This document shows positions 7,676 to 17,579 of a DNA stretch of 50,827 nucleotides, piece by piece. The DNA comes from Thomasclavelia spiroformis (lineage in GTDB: Bacteria > Bacillota_I > Bacilli_A > Erysipelotrichales > Coprobacillaceae). Every line of letters begins with the position of its first letter. The first letter of the stretch is position 1. The stretch is from the NCBI GenBank assembly GCA_018369555.1, contig JAGZCC010000008.1, positions 1 through 50,827 of the forward strand. The letters are read 5' to 3'. The notes beneath the pieces were generated by a model that had not been told where the DNA came from, searched no databases, and saw only the letters and a program-made list of their open reading frames with translations. The position numbers and the translations under genes are program-made.

Positions 7676-10600
7676 ATGAAGAATTATTTTATGGGAATTG
7701 ACGTCGGGTCAACTACGATAAAGATTTATATTACAGATCAAGATGATAATTGTATTTACTCGAAATATGAAAGGCATTATTCTGATATACAAGCAACAAT
7801 TAAAACATTATTAGAAGAAATAAAAGACAAATTTGGTAATATTAAGGTTGTTTCAGTGATGACAGGATCAGGAGGATTGTCACTGTCTGAATATTTAGGA
7901 ATTAAGTTTGTTCAAGAAGTAATTGCATGTACAAAGACAATTGAAACTTATATTCCTGAATGTGATGTGGCGATTGAATTAGGTGGTGAAGATGCAAAAA
8001 TCACTTATTTTCAAGGTACATTAGAACAAAGAATGAATGGTACTTGTGCTGGAGGTACAGGAGCGTTTATTGATCAAATGGCTTCATTATTACAAACTGA
8101 TGCAGCAGGATTAAATGAATTGGCAAAAAATTATCAAATGATTTATCCTATAGCTTCACGTTGCGGTGTATTTGCAAAAACAGATGTTCAACCTTTAATT
8201 AATGAAGGTGCTAATAAAGAAGATATTGCTATTTCTATTTTTCAAGCAGTCATTAATCAAACAATCAGTGGATTAGCTTGTGGTAAGCCAATTCGTGGAA
8301 AAGTTGCTTTTTTAGGTGGACCATTATATTTCTTGGATCAGTTAAGGAAGCGATTTATTGAAACGTTGAATCTTAAAGATGATGAAGTTATTTTTCCTAA
8401 TAATTCTCAATTATTTGTGGCAATGGGAGCAACCTTGTTAGCTAAAGAAGAGAATAAGGTTATTAATATTGATAGTTTATTAGAGAGATTGAGTAATCTC
8501 GATGATAATATGATTAGTCATGAAAATACCTTGGAACCTTTATTTAAAGATGAAGTGGATAGAAATAAATTTATAAATCGTCATTACATAGATAAAGTTA
8601 GAAAAAATGATATTAATGGTTATGTTGGTGATGTGTATTTAGGGCTCGATGTTGGTTCAACAACAACTAAAGCAGTGCTAATTGATGAAAATGATTCTTT
8701 ATTATATTCATTTTATAATTCTAATGAAGGAAATCCTTTAGATGTTGTAGTTAAGATTATAAAAGAGGTATATGATCTTTTACCGCCTCATGTTAATTTA
8801 GCGTATAGTGGGGTTACTGGATATGGTGAGGCTTTAATTAAAGCGGCTTTTAAAGTTGATATGAGTGAGGTTGAAACAATGGCTCATTATAAAGCAGCAA
8901 CATATTTCAAAGAAGATGTAAGTTTTATTTTGGATATTGGTGGTCAAGATATGAAAGCCATCAAGATAAAAGATGGTGTAATCCAAGATATTTTGTTAAA
9001 TGAAGCTTGTTCTAGTGGTTGTGGTTCTTTTATTGAAACATTTGCAAAATCTTTAGGTTATGATGTAAGTGAGTTTGCAAATATGGCTTTAAATTCTAAA
9101 GCACCAATTGATTTAGGTAGTCGTTGTACAGTTTTTATGAACTCAAAAGTTAAACAAGCGCAAAAAGAAGGCGCTAAGGTTGAAGATATTAGTGCTGGAT
9201 TATCATATTCGGTTATTAAAAATGCGTTATATAAAGTTATTAAATTAAGAAGTAAAGATGAACTTGGTGAAAATATTTTAGTTCAAGGTGGTACTTTTTA
9301 TAATGAAGCGGTTTTAAGAGCTTTTGAAAAAGAAGCTGGTGTTAATGCAATTAGACCAGATATTGCAGGATTAATGGGAGCTTTTGGAATTGCAAGATTA
9401 GCAAGAGAAAGTTATCAAGGTCAAGCAACGACATTATTAAGCAAAGAAGAGTTAGATAAATTCAGTTGTCATAGTGAAATTAGATATTGTCAAAAATGTA
9501 CCAATCATTGTATGTTGACAGTTTCGATTTTTAATGATGGTAGTGAATTTATAAGTGGTAATCGCTGTGAACGTGGGGCTAATATTCCTGTATCAAGTAA
9601 GAAATTACCAAATTTATTTGATTATAAATATCGTCGTGTATTTAATTATCGCTCTTTATCTCAAAAACAGGCAAGTAGGGGGACTGTAGGAATTCCTAGG
9701 GTATTGAATATGTATGAAAATTATCCGTTCTGGCATACCTTCTTTACTAAATTAGGATTTAGAGTTGTTTTATCGCCACGTTCTAGTAAAAATATTTATG
9801 AAAAGGGAATAGAATCAATTCCATCTGAAAGTGTGTGTTATCCAGCTAAATTGTCACATGGGCATATTGAAGCATTAATTGAAAAAGGAATCAAATATAT
9901 TTTTTATCCTAGTTTAGCATATGAACGTAAAGAATTTAATAATGCTAATAATCATTATAATTGTCCAGTTGTTACATCATATCCTGAAGTTATTCGTAAT
10001 AACGTAGATAATTTGAATGATAATTCAATTATATATCGTAATCCTTTTATGGATTTAAGTAATCCTAAGACATTATTTAGTAATTTAAAAGATGAATTAA
10101 AGGCATTTAATATTAGTGATAGTGATTTAAAACATGCAATTGATGCTGGTTATGATGAATTATCAAAATGTCGTAAAGATATTCAAACACAAGGAGAACT
10201 TGTTTTAAAATATATCAAAGAAAATAACATGACAGGAATTGTTTTAGCTGGTCGACCATATCATGTTGATCCGGAAATTAATCATGGTCTAGCGGATTTA
10301 ATAAGCGCAGAAGGTATGGCGGTATTAACTGAAGATAGTATTTGTCATTTAGATAAAGATTTGGATCAATTGAGAGTAGTTGATCAGTGGACATATCATT
10401 CTAGGTTATATCGTGCAGCATCATTTGTAGCTTCAAAATCAAATCTTGAGTTGATTCAATTAACTTCTTTTGGGTGTGGATTAGATGCAGTAACAAGTGA
10501 TCAAGTAGCTGAGATTTTAAATGCACGGGGTAAAATTTATACATTAATCAAAATTGATGAAGGTAGTAATTTAGGGGCGATTCGTATTCGTATTCGTTCA

Positions 10601-11902
10601 CTAAAAGCAACAATTGAAAAACAAAGTAAAAATAAAAAACAAATTGATTCAAAATATTACCCATTAAAAGTGCCATTTACTAAAAAAATGAAAGAAGATG
10701 GGTATACCATTCTTTGTCCACAAATGTCGCCAATTCATTTCCAATTTGTAGAAACAGCGATGCAAGAATCTGGATATAATTTAGTTGTATTACCATCTGT
10801 TGATAAAGGTGCAGTAGATGCAGGATTAAAATATGTAAATAATGATGCATGTTATCCAAGTATTCTAGTTACCGGTCAAATAATGGAAGCTTTATTAAGT
10901 GGCAAATATGACTTAGAAAAAACAGCGGTTATTATTTCTCAAACTGGTGGAGGATGTCGTGCAACTAATTATATTGCATTTATTAGAAAAGCGTTACAAG
11001 ATGCTGGAATGTCACAAGTTCCTGTAATATCAGCAAACTTACAAGGTCTTGAAAACAATCCTGGGTTTAAATTAACTTTACCATTAGTGAAAAAGGTAAT
11101 TATTGGTGCAATGTACGGTGATTTGTTTATGAGAGTTTTATATCGAGTTAGACCATATGAGGCTGTAAAAGGAAGCGCCAATGAATTATATGAATCCTGG
11201 GTTAAACGTTGCCATGAAAATGTGAAAACTGGAAGTATTTCTACTTTTAGAAAAAATGTTTATCAAATCGTAAAAGAATTTGATGAATTACCACTATTGG
11301 ATATAGAAAAGCCGCGTGTAGGATTAGTTGGTGAGATATTGGTTAAGTTTCATCCAACAGCAAATAATGAAATTGTTGATATAATTGAACGAGAAGGCGG
11401 AGAAGCAGTAATGCCAGATTTGATTGATTTCTTTCAATATTGTTTTTATAGTACTGATTTTGAAAATAAACATTTTCATGCTTCAAAAAATGCGGTTAGG
11501 CTTTGTAATATAGCAGTTAAATTTGTTGATTTGTTACGCTATGATATGTCTAAAGCATTAAAGAAATCTAAACGCTTTGATCCACCTGCTAAGATTGAAG
11601 ATTTAGCTAATAAGGCTAGTACGATTGTATCAATTGGAAATCAAACTGGTGAAGGTTGGTTTTTAACTGGAGAAATGATTGAGTTGATTGAATCTGGGGC
11701 GCCTAATATTGTTTGTATGCAACCGTTTGGATGTCTTCCAAATCATGTTACTGGAAAAGGAGCTATTAAAGCTTTACGTAAAGCTTATCCTGAAAGTAAT
11801 ATTGTTGCAATTGATTATGATCCTGGAGCTAGTGAGGTTAATCAGTTAAATCGTATTAAGTTGATGTTATCAACAGCTTTTAAAAATATGAATGAAAAAT
11901 AA
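7676..11902 (+). CDS. Giant two-domain 2-hydroxyacyl-CoA dehydratase activase-like protein (BadF/HgdC plus DUF2229)
   Basis: A 1408-residue fusion. Residues about 4-260 and 322-580 are two ASKHA ATPase domains, each opening with GIDVGSTT or GLDVGSTT. Domain 1 has Cys124 (GTCAGGTGAF) and Cys163 (SRCGVF); domain 2 has Cys445 (ACSSGCGSF) and Cys484 (SRCTVF). Both pairs are 39 residues apart, the spacing of the [4Fe-4S] ligands in HgdC. About 620-640 lies a CQKCTNHC cysteine cluster. Residues about 670-900 match DUF2229 (VCYPAKLSHGH), and the C-terminal third resembles the dehydratase-subunit-like COG3581 (NDACYPSILVTGQ, QTGGGCRATNY, MQPFGCLPNH). HgdC-type proteins use ATP to inject an electron into a dehydratase. 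Because no separate dehydratase lies nearby, the substrate is unknown; the fusion may contain its own acceptor domain. It follows the MarR gene by 8 bases. Confidence 0.88.
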   Translation: MKNYFMGIDVGSTTIKIYITDQDDNCIYSKYERHYSDIQATIKTLLEEIKDKFGNIKVVSVMTGSGGLSLSEYLGIKFVQEVIACTKTIETYIPECDVAIELGGEDAKITYFQGTLEQRMNGTCAGGTGAFIDQMASLLQTDAAGLNELAKNYQMIYPIASRCGVFAKTDVQPLINEGANKEDIAISIFQAVINQTISGLACGKPIRGKVAFLGGPLYFLDQLRKRFIETLNLKDDEVIFPNNSQLFVAMGATLLAKEENKVINIDSLLERLSNLDDNMISHENTLEPLFKDEVDRNKFINRHYIDKVRKNDINGYVGDVYLGLDVGSTTTKAVLIDENDSLLYSFYNSNEGNPLDVVVKIIKEVYDLLPPHVNLAYSGVTGYGEALIKAAFKVDMSEVETMAHYKAATYFKEDVSFILDIGGQDMKAIKIKDGVIQDILLNEACSSGCGSFIETFAKSLGYDVSEFANMALNSKAPIDLGSRCTVFMNSKVKQAQKEGAKVEDISAGLSYSVIKNALYKVIKLRSKDELGENILVQGGTFYNEAVLRAFEKEAGVNAIRPDIAGLMGAFGIARLARESYQGQATTLLSKEELDKFSCHSEIRYCQKCTNHCMLTVSIFNDGSEFISGNRCERGANIPVSSKKLPNLFDYKYRRVFNYRSLSQKQASRGTVGIPRVLNMYENYPFWHTFFTKLGFRVVLSPRSSKNIYEKGIESIPSESVCYPAKLSHGHIEALIEKGIKYIFYPSLAYERKEFNNANNHYNCPVVTSYPEVIRNNVDNLNDNSIIYRNPFMDLSNPKTLFSNLKDELKAFNISDSDLKHAIDAGYDELSKCRKDIQTQGELVLKYIKENNMTGIVLAGRPYHVDPEINHGLADLISAEGMAVLTEDSICHLDKDLDQLRVVDQWTYHSRLYRAASFVASKSNLELIQLTSFGCGLDAVTSDQVAEILNARGKIYTLIKIDEGSNLGAIRIRIRSLKATIEKQSKNKKQIDSKYYPLKVPFTKKMKEDGYTILCPQMSPIHFQFVETAMQESGYNLVVLPSVDKGAVDAGLKYVNNDACYPSILVTGQIMEALLSGKYDLEKTAVIISQTGGGCRATNYIAFIRKALQDAGMSQVPVISANLQGLENNPGFKLTLPLVKKVIIGAMYGDLFMRVLYRVRPYEAVKGSANELYESWVKRCHENVKTGSISTFRKNVYQIVKEFDELPLLDIEKPRVGLVGEILVKFHPTANNEIVDIIEREGGEAVMPDLIDFFQYCFYSTDFENKHFHASKNAVRLCNIAVKFVDLLRYDMSKALKKSKRFDPPAKIEDLANKASTIVSIGNQTGEGWFLTGEMIELIESGAPNIVCMQPFGCLPNHVTGKGAIKALRKAYPESNIVAIDYDPGASEVNQLNRIKLMLSTAFKNMNEK

Positions 11903-11930
11903 AAATCTCATTTTTGAGATTTTTATTTTT
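11901..11930 (+). terminator. Terminator after the activase gene
   Basis: AAAAATCTCA (11901-11910) pairs with TGAGATTTTT (11915-11924 region) followed by ATTTTT; it overlaps the stop codon. Confidence 0.8.
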
Positions 11931-12002
11931 AAATAATTGATTTAAAATAATATTATAAGGTATATTCTAAACTAAAATTGATATAAATGAGGAGGGTGTG
12001 TT

Positions 12003-13085
12003 ATGTACTTATATATGGGGTTAATTGCAGTTATTCCAGGCGTTATTTATTTTACATTTTTTATTACGCGTTTTTTACGTAATATATTAGGAATTCATAC
12101 AAATCTTTTATATGAGATCATTATTGGAATTATTACTGTTATAATTTCATTTCCTGCAATGAATACTCTAGAGTTATATGGTGTCATTTATTATCATTTT
12201 TTAGTTATTACTGTTTTACTTGAATTGTTAAATATTGGATTGAAAAGATTTTCTTGGTATAAATTTATTTTTACAAGTGGGATATTATCAATAGTAATAA
12301 CAATTTTATTTTTAGGATATGGATATTATAATATTAATCATGTTGTAGCAACAAATTATCAGATATCAAGTAATAAAATTGATCATTTGAAAATTATTGA
12401 AATTGCTGATTTACATATGTCAACTTCAATAAATATTAATGAGTTAAGAAAGTATTGTGATGAAATGAGCCGATTAAATGCTGATATTGTTGTTTTAGCT
12501 GGTGATATTTTTGATGAAAATACACCGTTAGAAGATATGTGTAAAGCCAGTAAAATTTTATCGACGATTGATAATAATTTAGGTATTTATTATGTTTATG
12601 GTAATCATGATAATGGTCGTTATGAAGGAATGGTATTTGGACCAGGAGAGATTAAAGAAAATCTAGAAAATAATGGAATAATAGTTTTAGATGATGAAGT
12701 TGTTTGTTTAGATGATGTTAATATTATTGGGCGTAAAGATGCTAGTTTTTGGGGAAATAATCCGCGGTTATCTTCTGAAGCGTTATATCAAAAAATACCC
12801 GAAGATAAGAAAAATTGCTATACTATTTTGTTAGATCATCAACCATTAGATTTAAAAGAAAATGCAAATCTTGGTGTTGATTTGCAATTATCAGGACATA
12901 CTCATGGAGGACAATTATTTCCAATGGGAGTGATTCAATCATTTGTAAGTGATACATTAGTTAGTGGAAGTAGAGAGATTAAAGACTTTACAGCAATTAC
13001 ATCATCAGGAATATCAGGCTGGCGTTATCCCATTAAAACCGGATCTCGTAGTGAATATGTAGTTATTAATGTTAAAGCAAAATAG
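12003..13085 (+). CDS. Membrane-anchored metallophosphoesterase (YkuE-like)
   Basis: A 360-residue protein with about four hydrophobic segments in the first 115 residues and a calcineurin-like phosphoesterase domain after it. The metal-binding motifs appear in order: IADLHMS (near residue 135), VVLAGDIFDE, YGNHDNGR, LLDHQPLD and SGHTHGGQLFP. The domain probably faces outside or sits at the membrane, as in YkuE and related proteins that act on lipid-linked or wall precursors. The substrate is not known. The start follows a GGAGGGTG ribosome site, and a TTGATT/TATATT pair with 18-base spacing (11937-11966) may be the promoter. The gene converges with the methionine aminopeptidase gene at a shared terminator. 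Confidence 0.88.
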   Translation: MYLYMGLIAVIPGVIYFTFFITRFLRNILGIHTNLLYEIIIGIITVIISFPAMNTLELYGVIYYHFLVITVLLELLNIGLKRFSWYKFIFTSGILSIVITILFLGYGYYNINHVVATNYQISSNKIDHLKIIEIADLHMSTSININELRKYCDEMSRLNADIVVLAGDIFDENTPLEDMCKASKILSTIDNNLGIYYVYGNHDNGRYEGMVFGPGEIKENLENNGIIVLDDEVVCLDDVNIIGRKDASFWGNNPRLSSEALYQKIPEDKKNCYTILLDHQPLDLKENANLGVDLQLSGHTHGGQLFPMGVIQSFVSDTLVSGSREIKDFTAITSSGISGWRYPIKTGSRSEYVVINVKAK

Positions 13086-13107
13086 TACCCTTTATAGATA
13101 CTATTTT
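13079..13107. terminator. Bidirectional terminator between convergent genes
   Basis: AAAATAGTA (13079-13087) and TACTATTTT (13099-13107) are perfect complements. The stem ends in a T-run on either strand and overlaps both stop codons, so it can serve the phosphoesterase gene and the methionine aminopeptidase gene. Confidence 0.75.
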
Positions 13108-13934
13108 GATATAATTTCAACACCAGTTTCAGTAATTAATATAGTATGCTCCCATTGTGCTGAAAGGCATCCATCTTCAGTATATACTGTCCATTCATCA
13201 TCTGCATCAACAAAAACATTTCTACTACCAAGATTTAACATTGGTTCAATTGTAAACACCATTCCAGGAACAATAATTTCAGTTGGTTTATGGGGGTTAA
13301 AATGGAGAACATAGGGATCTTCGTGTAATGCTAAACCTACTCCATGACCACAAAATTCTCTGACAACACTGTAACCATGCGTTTTAGCAAAATTTTCAAT
13401 AGCAATACCTATATCACCAATACAGCTTTGATAAGGAATAATTGAAGATATTCCAATTTCTAAAGCTTTTTTTGTATCTTCGACTAATTGTTTAGCTTCT
13501 TTAGAAACGTTTCCTATCATAAACATTCGTGAAGCATCAGCAAAATAGCCATCAACCATAGTAGTTGCATCGACATTAACAATGTCTCCTTCTTGTAATA
13601 TTTGTTCATCACTAGGAATTCCATGGCAGACAACATCATTAACTGATACACATATATGTTTTGGATAACCACAATATTGATAGTCTGCACAAATACCGTT
13701 ATGTTTTTTGGTATAATTTTTTGCCATAATATCAATTTGTTCAGTTGACATTCCAGCTTTGATGTTTTCTTCAATATAGTCTAGTAAACCAGAGTTTACA
13801 ATCGCTGCTTTTTTAATTCCTTCTATTTGTTGTTTGGTCTTAATCATTTTTTTAGTTGGTACTTTTTTGCCTTGTTGTTTTAATAGTTCTAGTTGCTTAT
13901 CTAATTCAAGAAATTCATTTTTGCTTGTATTCAT
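13101..13934 (-). CDS. map: Type I methionine aminopeptidase
   Basis: A 277-residue enzyme that removes the initiator methionine from new proteins. The metal ligands of the pita-bread fold are visible: Asp122 (VNVDATT), Asp133 (FADASRMF), His197 (GHGVG), Glu230 (FTIEPML) and Glu262 (WEHTIL), with His104 (CHGIP) in the active site. An N-terminal extension of about 35 lysine-rich residues precedes the catalytic domain, as in several Firmicutes MetAP1b-type enzymes, but it lacks the SEC-C zinc-binding cysteines seen in some. The ATG at 13934 follows AAGAAGGGG. It is divergent from the AEC transporter gene and is not in the ribosomal protein cluster where map sits in many Firmicutes; a second copy could exist elsewhere. 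Confidence 0.95.
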   Translation of the reverse strand: MNTSKNEFLELDKQLELLKQQGKKVPTKKMIKTKQQIEGIKKAAIVNSGLLDYIEENIKAGMSTEQIDIMAKNYTKKHNGICADYQYCGYPKHICVSVNDVVCHGIPSDEQILQEGDIVNVDATTMVDGYFADASRMFMIGNVSKEAKQLVEDTKKALEIGISSIIPYQSCIGDIGIAIENFAKTHGYSVVREFCGHGVGLALHEDPYVLHFNPHKPTEIIVPGMVFTIEPMLNLGSRNVFVDADDEWTVYTEDGCLSAQWEHTILITETGVEIISK

Positions 13935-14081
13935 ATTTCCCCTTCTTTCTACAGTTTAGTATATCATTTTAAATAATGTTTTAAAACCAAGTAATTATGT
14001 AAAATATTTTTAAGGTTTAGATATTTTTGGAGTGATTTATTTTTTATTTTAGTTTATGATAGTTGCCAAGGGGTGTTTATT

Positions 14082-15008
14082 GTGGTTGATTTTAATAATT
14101 TAATAGATTTGCAAATTGAAATATTTGTTTTGATGTTCATTGGTTATATATTAGCAAAATTAAATATTATTACTAAAGAAAGTAGAAAATGTTTAACGGA
14201 TTTAGTTATTTTTGTGATATTACCAGCGAATATTATTTATTCGTTTATGATAGAAATGAATGATAAAATTATTAAAAGTGGGTTTGAGATTTTAATTGTT
14301 TCAATTATAATTCAACTTGTGTGTTCATTTTTGGGAAAGTATTTTTTTATTAACGAGTCGCCTAGAAAGCAAAGTGTTTTGAAATATGGAACAATTTGTT
14401 CTAATGCTGGATTTATGGGTTCCCCCTTAATTCAGGGATTATACGGATTAAATGGTTTATTGTTTGCATCAATTTATTTAATTCCTCAAAGAATTGTGAT
14501 GTGGTCAGGTGGAGTTGCTTGTTTTACAGAAGCAAAAGGAAAAGATGTAATCAAGAAAGTTATCAAACATCCATGTATTATTGCTGTTTTTATTGGATTA
14601 GTAATTATGATTAGTCAGGTTTCATTACCTAATTGTGTTGTTGTTTCGATTAAAACGTTAAGTAATTGTACAATGGCTTTATCAATGATTGTAATTGGTG
14701 GGATTTTAAGTGAGATAAGATTAAAAGATGTAATTAGTAGATTGAATGTTTATTATACAATTATCCGCTTGTTAATTATACCGATATTGGTTTTATTGGG
14801 ATGTACTTTATTTAACGTTTCTCCATTGGTTATGGCAGTATCAACCGTACTGGCTGGAATGCCAGCGGGGAGTACGACGGCTATTTTAGCGGAAAAATAT
14901 GCAGGAGATTCAAGATTGGCAGTTGAAATTATTTTTATGTCGACAGCATTTTCATTAATTACAATTCCATTTTTATGTATCCTTGTAAATATGGTTATTG
15001 CAAGATAA
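14082..15008 (+). CDS. AEC-family (auxin efflux carrier-type) transporter
   Basis: A 308-residue membrane protein with about ten hydrophobic segments, split as two repeats of five, typical of the AEC/MdcF family. The N-terminal repeat has the VIFVILPANIIYSFM stretch, the C-terminal one has AGMPAGSTTAILAEKYAGD, matching the conserved glycine-rich crossing helix. Bacterial members export or import organic acids or amino acids; the substrate here is unknown. The start is put at GTG 14082 because AAGGGG at 14068-14073 is 8 bases upstream; the in-frame GTG at 14073 overlaps that ribosome site and is less likely. It stands alone with its own terminator. Confidence 0.87.
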   Translation: MVDFNNLIDLQIEIFVLMFIGYILAKLNIITKESRKCLTDLVIFVILPANIIYSFMIEMNDKIIKSGFEILIVSIIIQLVCSFLGKYFFINESPRKQSVLKYGTICSNAGFMGSPLIQGLYGLNGLLFASIYLIPQRIVMWSGGVACFTEAKGKDVIKKVIKHPCIIAVFIGLVIMISQVSLPNCVVVSIKTLSNCTMALSMIVIGGILSEIRLKDVISRLNVYYTIIRLLIIPILVLLGCTLFNVSPLVMAVSTVLAGMPAGSTTAILAEKYAGDSRLAVEIIFMSTAFSLITIPFLCILVNMVIAR

Positions 15009-15014
15009 ATTTTG

Positions 15015-15041
15015 ATAGACTTTTTATTAAGTCTATTTTTT
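15015..15041 (+). terminator. Terminator after the AEC transporter
   Basis: ATAGACTT (15015-15022) pairs with AAGTCTAT (15029-15036) and is followed by a T-run. Confidence 0.8.
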
Positions 15042-15089
15042 GTTATGGCATTGTGTTAAAATAGAGACATTAAAAAGTAGGGGGTAAAT

Positions 15090-16217
15090 ATGGAAAATAA
15101 TAAAATGTGTAAAAATTGTGGAGCAAAGTTATTAGAGGAAGAAACTGTATGTCCGGTTTGTGGAACAAAAATTATACAAGGAAGTAATTATCAAGATAAG
15201 AGTTATTGGAAAAATAAAAGAATCTGGATTATTTTTTTTATTTTAGTTATTTTAACTGGACTAATGGGAAATTATTTATCTAATCACCCTATTGATGTTG
15301 CTAAAAAAGAAGTTGATAAAGAGATTGATGATATGAATATTAAAATCAATGGGCAAACAAATAAATTTGCACAAGCTACTAATATTAATAATTTAGCATA
15401 TAGTTATGTTGATAAAAAAGGTGTTTATCTAGTTGCTAATAGTAAATTGTATGTTTTTGATGAGAATTTAAGTTCAAAGGAAGAAGTTTTAAATATTAAT
15501 TTGACTAATTTTAGTGAAGATGATCATAATTATTATTTTGTAGATGAAAATAATAATTATGTTAGAACTAATAAAGATACTAAAGAACAAAGTATTTTGT
15601 TGAAGAATGTATTTTATGTTCATAAAATAAAAAATATGATTTATTATCAAGATGATAGTGATGGTGAAACTATTCATTGTTTTAATTTAGATGACAATAG
15701 TAATGTTAAAATTAATAATGAAGCTTCATATAATTTAATTGTTGATAGTGAAAAACGAAGAATATATTATACTAATCAAGATGAAGTATTGGTTTCTCTT
15801 GCGTTAGATGGTAGTGATCGAAAAGAAATGACAACGGGTACAAATATGTACACATATGATGGTGATTATTTATATTGTATTACTAGTGATGGGCTAGTAA
15901 AGGTTGATGAAAGCGGAAATGCAGAATTGATTTATGAAAGTAATGGATTACAATTAGTTAATATTGTAAATAAGAAACTTGTTGTTCAAGATAGTAATAC
16001 AATTTATACAATGTCTTTAAATGGAAAAAAGGTTAAAAAATTATATATAATGGATGTGACAGGAAAAATAGTTTTTGAGGTTGTTGGAGATAAGATTTTG
16101 ATATTAGCTCGTGGCATAGGCGATAGCGATATTACTTATGAGATGATTGGTCTAGATGGTAAAAGAAAGTTATTAGATACTAATGATGTGTCTGATGGAA
16201 TAGGTTTTGAAATTTAG
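15090..16217 (+). CDS. Zinc-ribbon membrane protein with DUF5050-like β-propeller domain
   Basis: A 375-residue protein. The N-terminus is a zinc ribbon with Cys7, Cys10, Cys21 and Cys24 (CKNCG ... CPVCG). One membrane helix follows at about 43-63. The rest is outside and carries repeats of short β-strands such as KRRIYYTNQDEVLVSLALDG and GDYLYCITSDGLVKVDE, like the DUF5050 / six-bladed β-propeller family. The function is unknown; sensing or scaffolding at the cell surface is a guess. An extended -10 (TGTTAAAAT ending at 15062) lies just upstream. It is 9 bases ahead of murF, so a murF-ddl transcript may begin here, which ties it loosely to wall synthesis. Confidence 0.8.
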   Translation: MENNKMCKNCGAKLLEEETVCPVCGTKIIQGSNYQDKSYWKNKRIWIIFFILVILTGLMGNYLSNHPIDVAKKEVDKEIDDMNIKINGQTNKFAQATNINNLAYSYVDKKGVYLVANSKLYVFDENLSSKEEVLNINLTNFSEDDHNYYFVDENNNYVRTNKDTKEQSILLKNVFYVHKIKNMIYYQDDSDGETIHCFNLDDNSNVKINNEASYNLIVDSEKRRIYYTNQDEVLVSLALDGSDRKEMTTGTNMYTYDGDYLYCITSDGLVKVDESGNAELIYESNGLQLVNIVNKKLVVQDSNTIYTMSLNGKKVKKLYIMDVTGKIVFEVVGDKILILARGIGDSDITYEMIGLDGKRKLLDTNDVSDGIGFEI

Positions 16218-16226
16218 GGGGTTAAT

Positions 16227-17579
16227 ATGAGGGTAAGTGAGATAATCGAAGCTACTGGTGGTAAATTGATTTGTGGTAATAGTAATCAAGAAATTATAGG
16301 TTTTAGTCAAGATAGTCGAAAAGTTAGTGCGGGAATGATGTATATTCCAATAATTGGGGAGCGTTTTGATGGGCATGACTTTATTAAAAATGCTTTTGAA
16401 AATGGTGCTAGTGCGGTAATTAGTGATCGTGATATTGATGATAGTGAGCATATTATTATTAAAGTTAAAGATACATTAAAAGCTCTTCAGGATATGGCCC
16501 ATTATTTACGAAGACATCGTAATGTAAAAGTTATAGGGATTACTGGTAGTGTTGGCAAGACAAGTACGCGAGATATGATTTATAGTGTAGTTAAACAACA
16601 GTACAAAGCTTTAAAAACAGAAGGAAATTATAATAATGCAATTGGTTTACCATTGACTATTTTAAGATTAAAAGATGAGCAGGTAATGGTCTTGGAAATG
16701 GGAATGAATCATTTAAAAGAGATGGAAGAATTATCAATGATTGCTTGTCCTGATATTAGTGCGATTACTAATGTGGGTACTGCGCACATTGGAGAACTTG
16801 GAAGTCGTGAAAATATATTAAAAGCTAAAATGGAAATTATTGCTGGGATGGATGATAATGGTATACTTATCATTAATAACGATAATGATATGTTATCAAC
16901 GGTAGAGATTGAACGATTGAATTTGATTAGAGTGGGGATTGATAATGGAATTGATATTAAGGCAAATAATGTTTATTTAAATGATACGGGCAGTACGTTT
17001 GATTTTGAGTATAAAGGAAATGTTTATTTTGTTGAAGTTCCTGTACCAGGTAAGCATTTTGTAATGAATGCTTTGATCGCAATTGTAATTGGTTTACAAT
17101 TGGATATTTCACCGGAACAGTGTATTAAAGGGATTAAAGAATTTGAACTTACTAGAAATAGAATGGATATTGTAGAATTAAAAAATAACATCACTTTAAT
17201 CGATGGAACATATAATGCAAGTGAGGATTCAATGAAATCAAGTATTGATGTTTTAGCTACATATCCGCGAAGAAAGATTGCAGTTTTGGCAGATATGTTG
17301 GAGCTAGGAAAGTATAGCGAACAATTACATCGTAATATTGGAATGTATGTAGCTAAAAATAAAATTGATATTTTAGTTGCTGTTGGTAAGGAATCTAAAT
17401 ATATTGTTGACGCTGCTAGTAAAGCGGGTGTTAAACAGATTTGTTATTGTAATAGTAATGAAGAAGTGGTAAATTATTTAGAGGATATTATACAAAGTGA
17501 TGATATTATTTTGTTTAAAGGATCAAATGGGATGAAATTAGGTAATGTTGTTGCCTTGATGAAGGAGAAATTAATGTGA
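16227..17579 (+). CDS. murF: UDP-MurNAc-tripeptide:D-Ala-D-Ala ligase MurF
   Basis: A 450-residue cytoplasmic Mur ligase that adds D-Ala-D-Ala to the peptidoglycan precursor using ATP. The N-terminal uridine-binding domain includes DSRKVSAG. The P-loop GITGSVGKT is at residues 104-112, followed by EGNYNNAIG and LEMGMNHLKEME of the central domain. The C-terminal domain begins near residue 320 with NRMDIVELKNNITLIDGTYNAS (its position being about 312-333) and DMLELGKYSEQLH. The length is normal. The last codons overlap the ddl start, and ddl supplies its substrate, so the pair is translationally coupled. Confidence 0.96.
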   Translation: MRVSEIIEATGGKLICGNSNQEIIGFSQDSRKVSAGMMYIPIIGERFDGHDFIKNAFENGASAVISDRDIDDSEHIIIKVKDTLKALQDMAHYLRRHRNVKVIGITGSVGKTSTRDMIYSVVKQQYKALKTEGNYNNAIGLPLTILRLKDEQVMVLEMGMNHLKEMEELSMIACPDISAITNVGTAHIGELGSRENILKAKMEIIAGMDDNGILIINNDNDMLSTVEIERLNLIRVGIDNGIDIKANNVYLNDTGSTFDFEYKGNVYFVEVPVPGKHFVMNALIAIVIGLQLDISPEQCIKGIKEFELTRNRMDIVELKNNITLIDGTYNASEDSMKSSIDVLATYPRRKIAVLADMLELGKYSEQLHRNIGMYVAKNKIDILVAVGKESKYIVDAASKAGVKQICYCNSNEEVVNYLEDIIQSDDIILFKGSNGMKLGNVVALMKEKLM

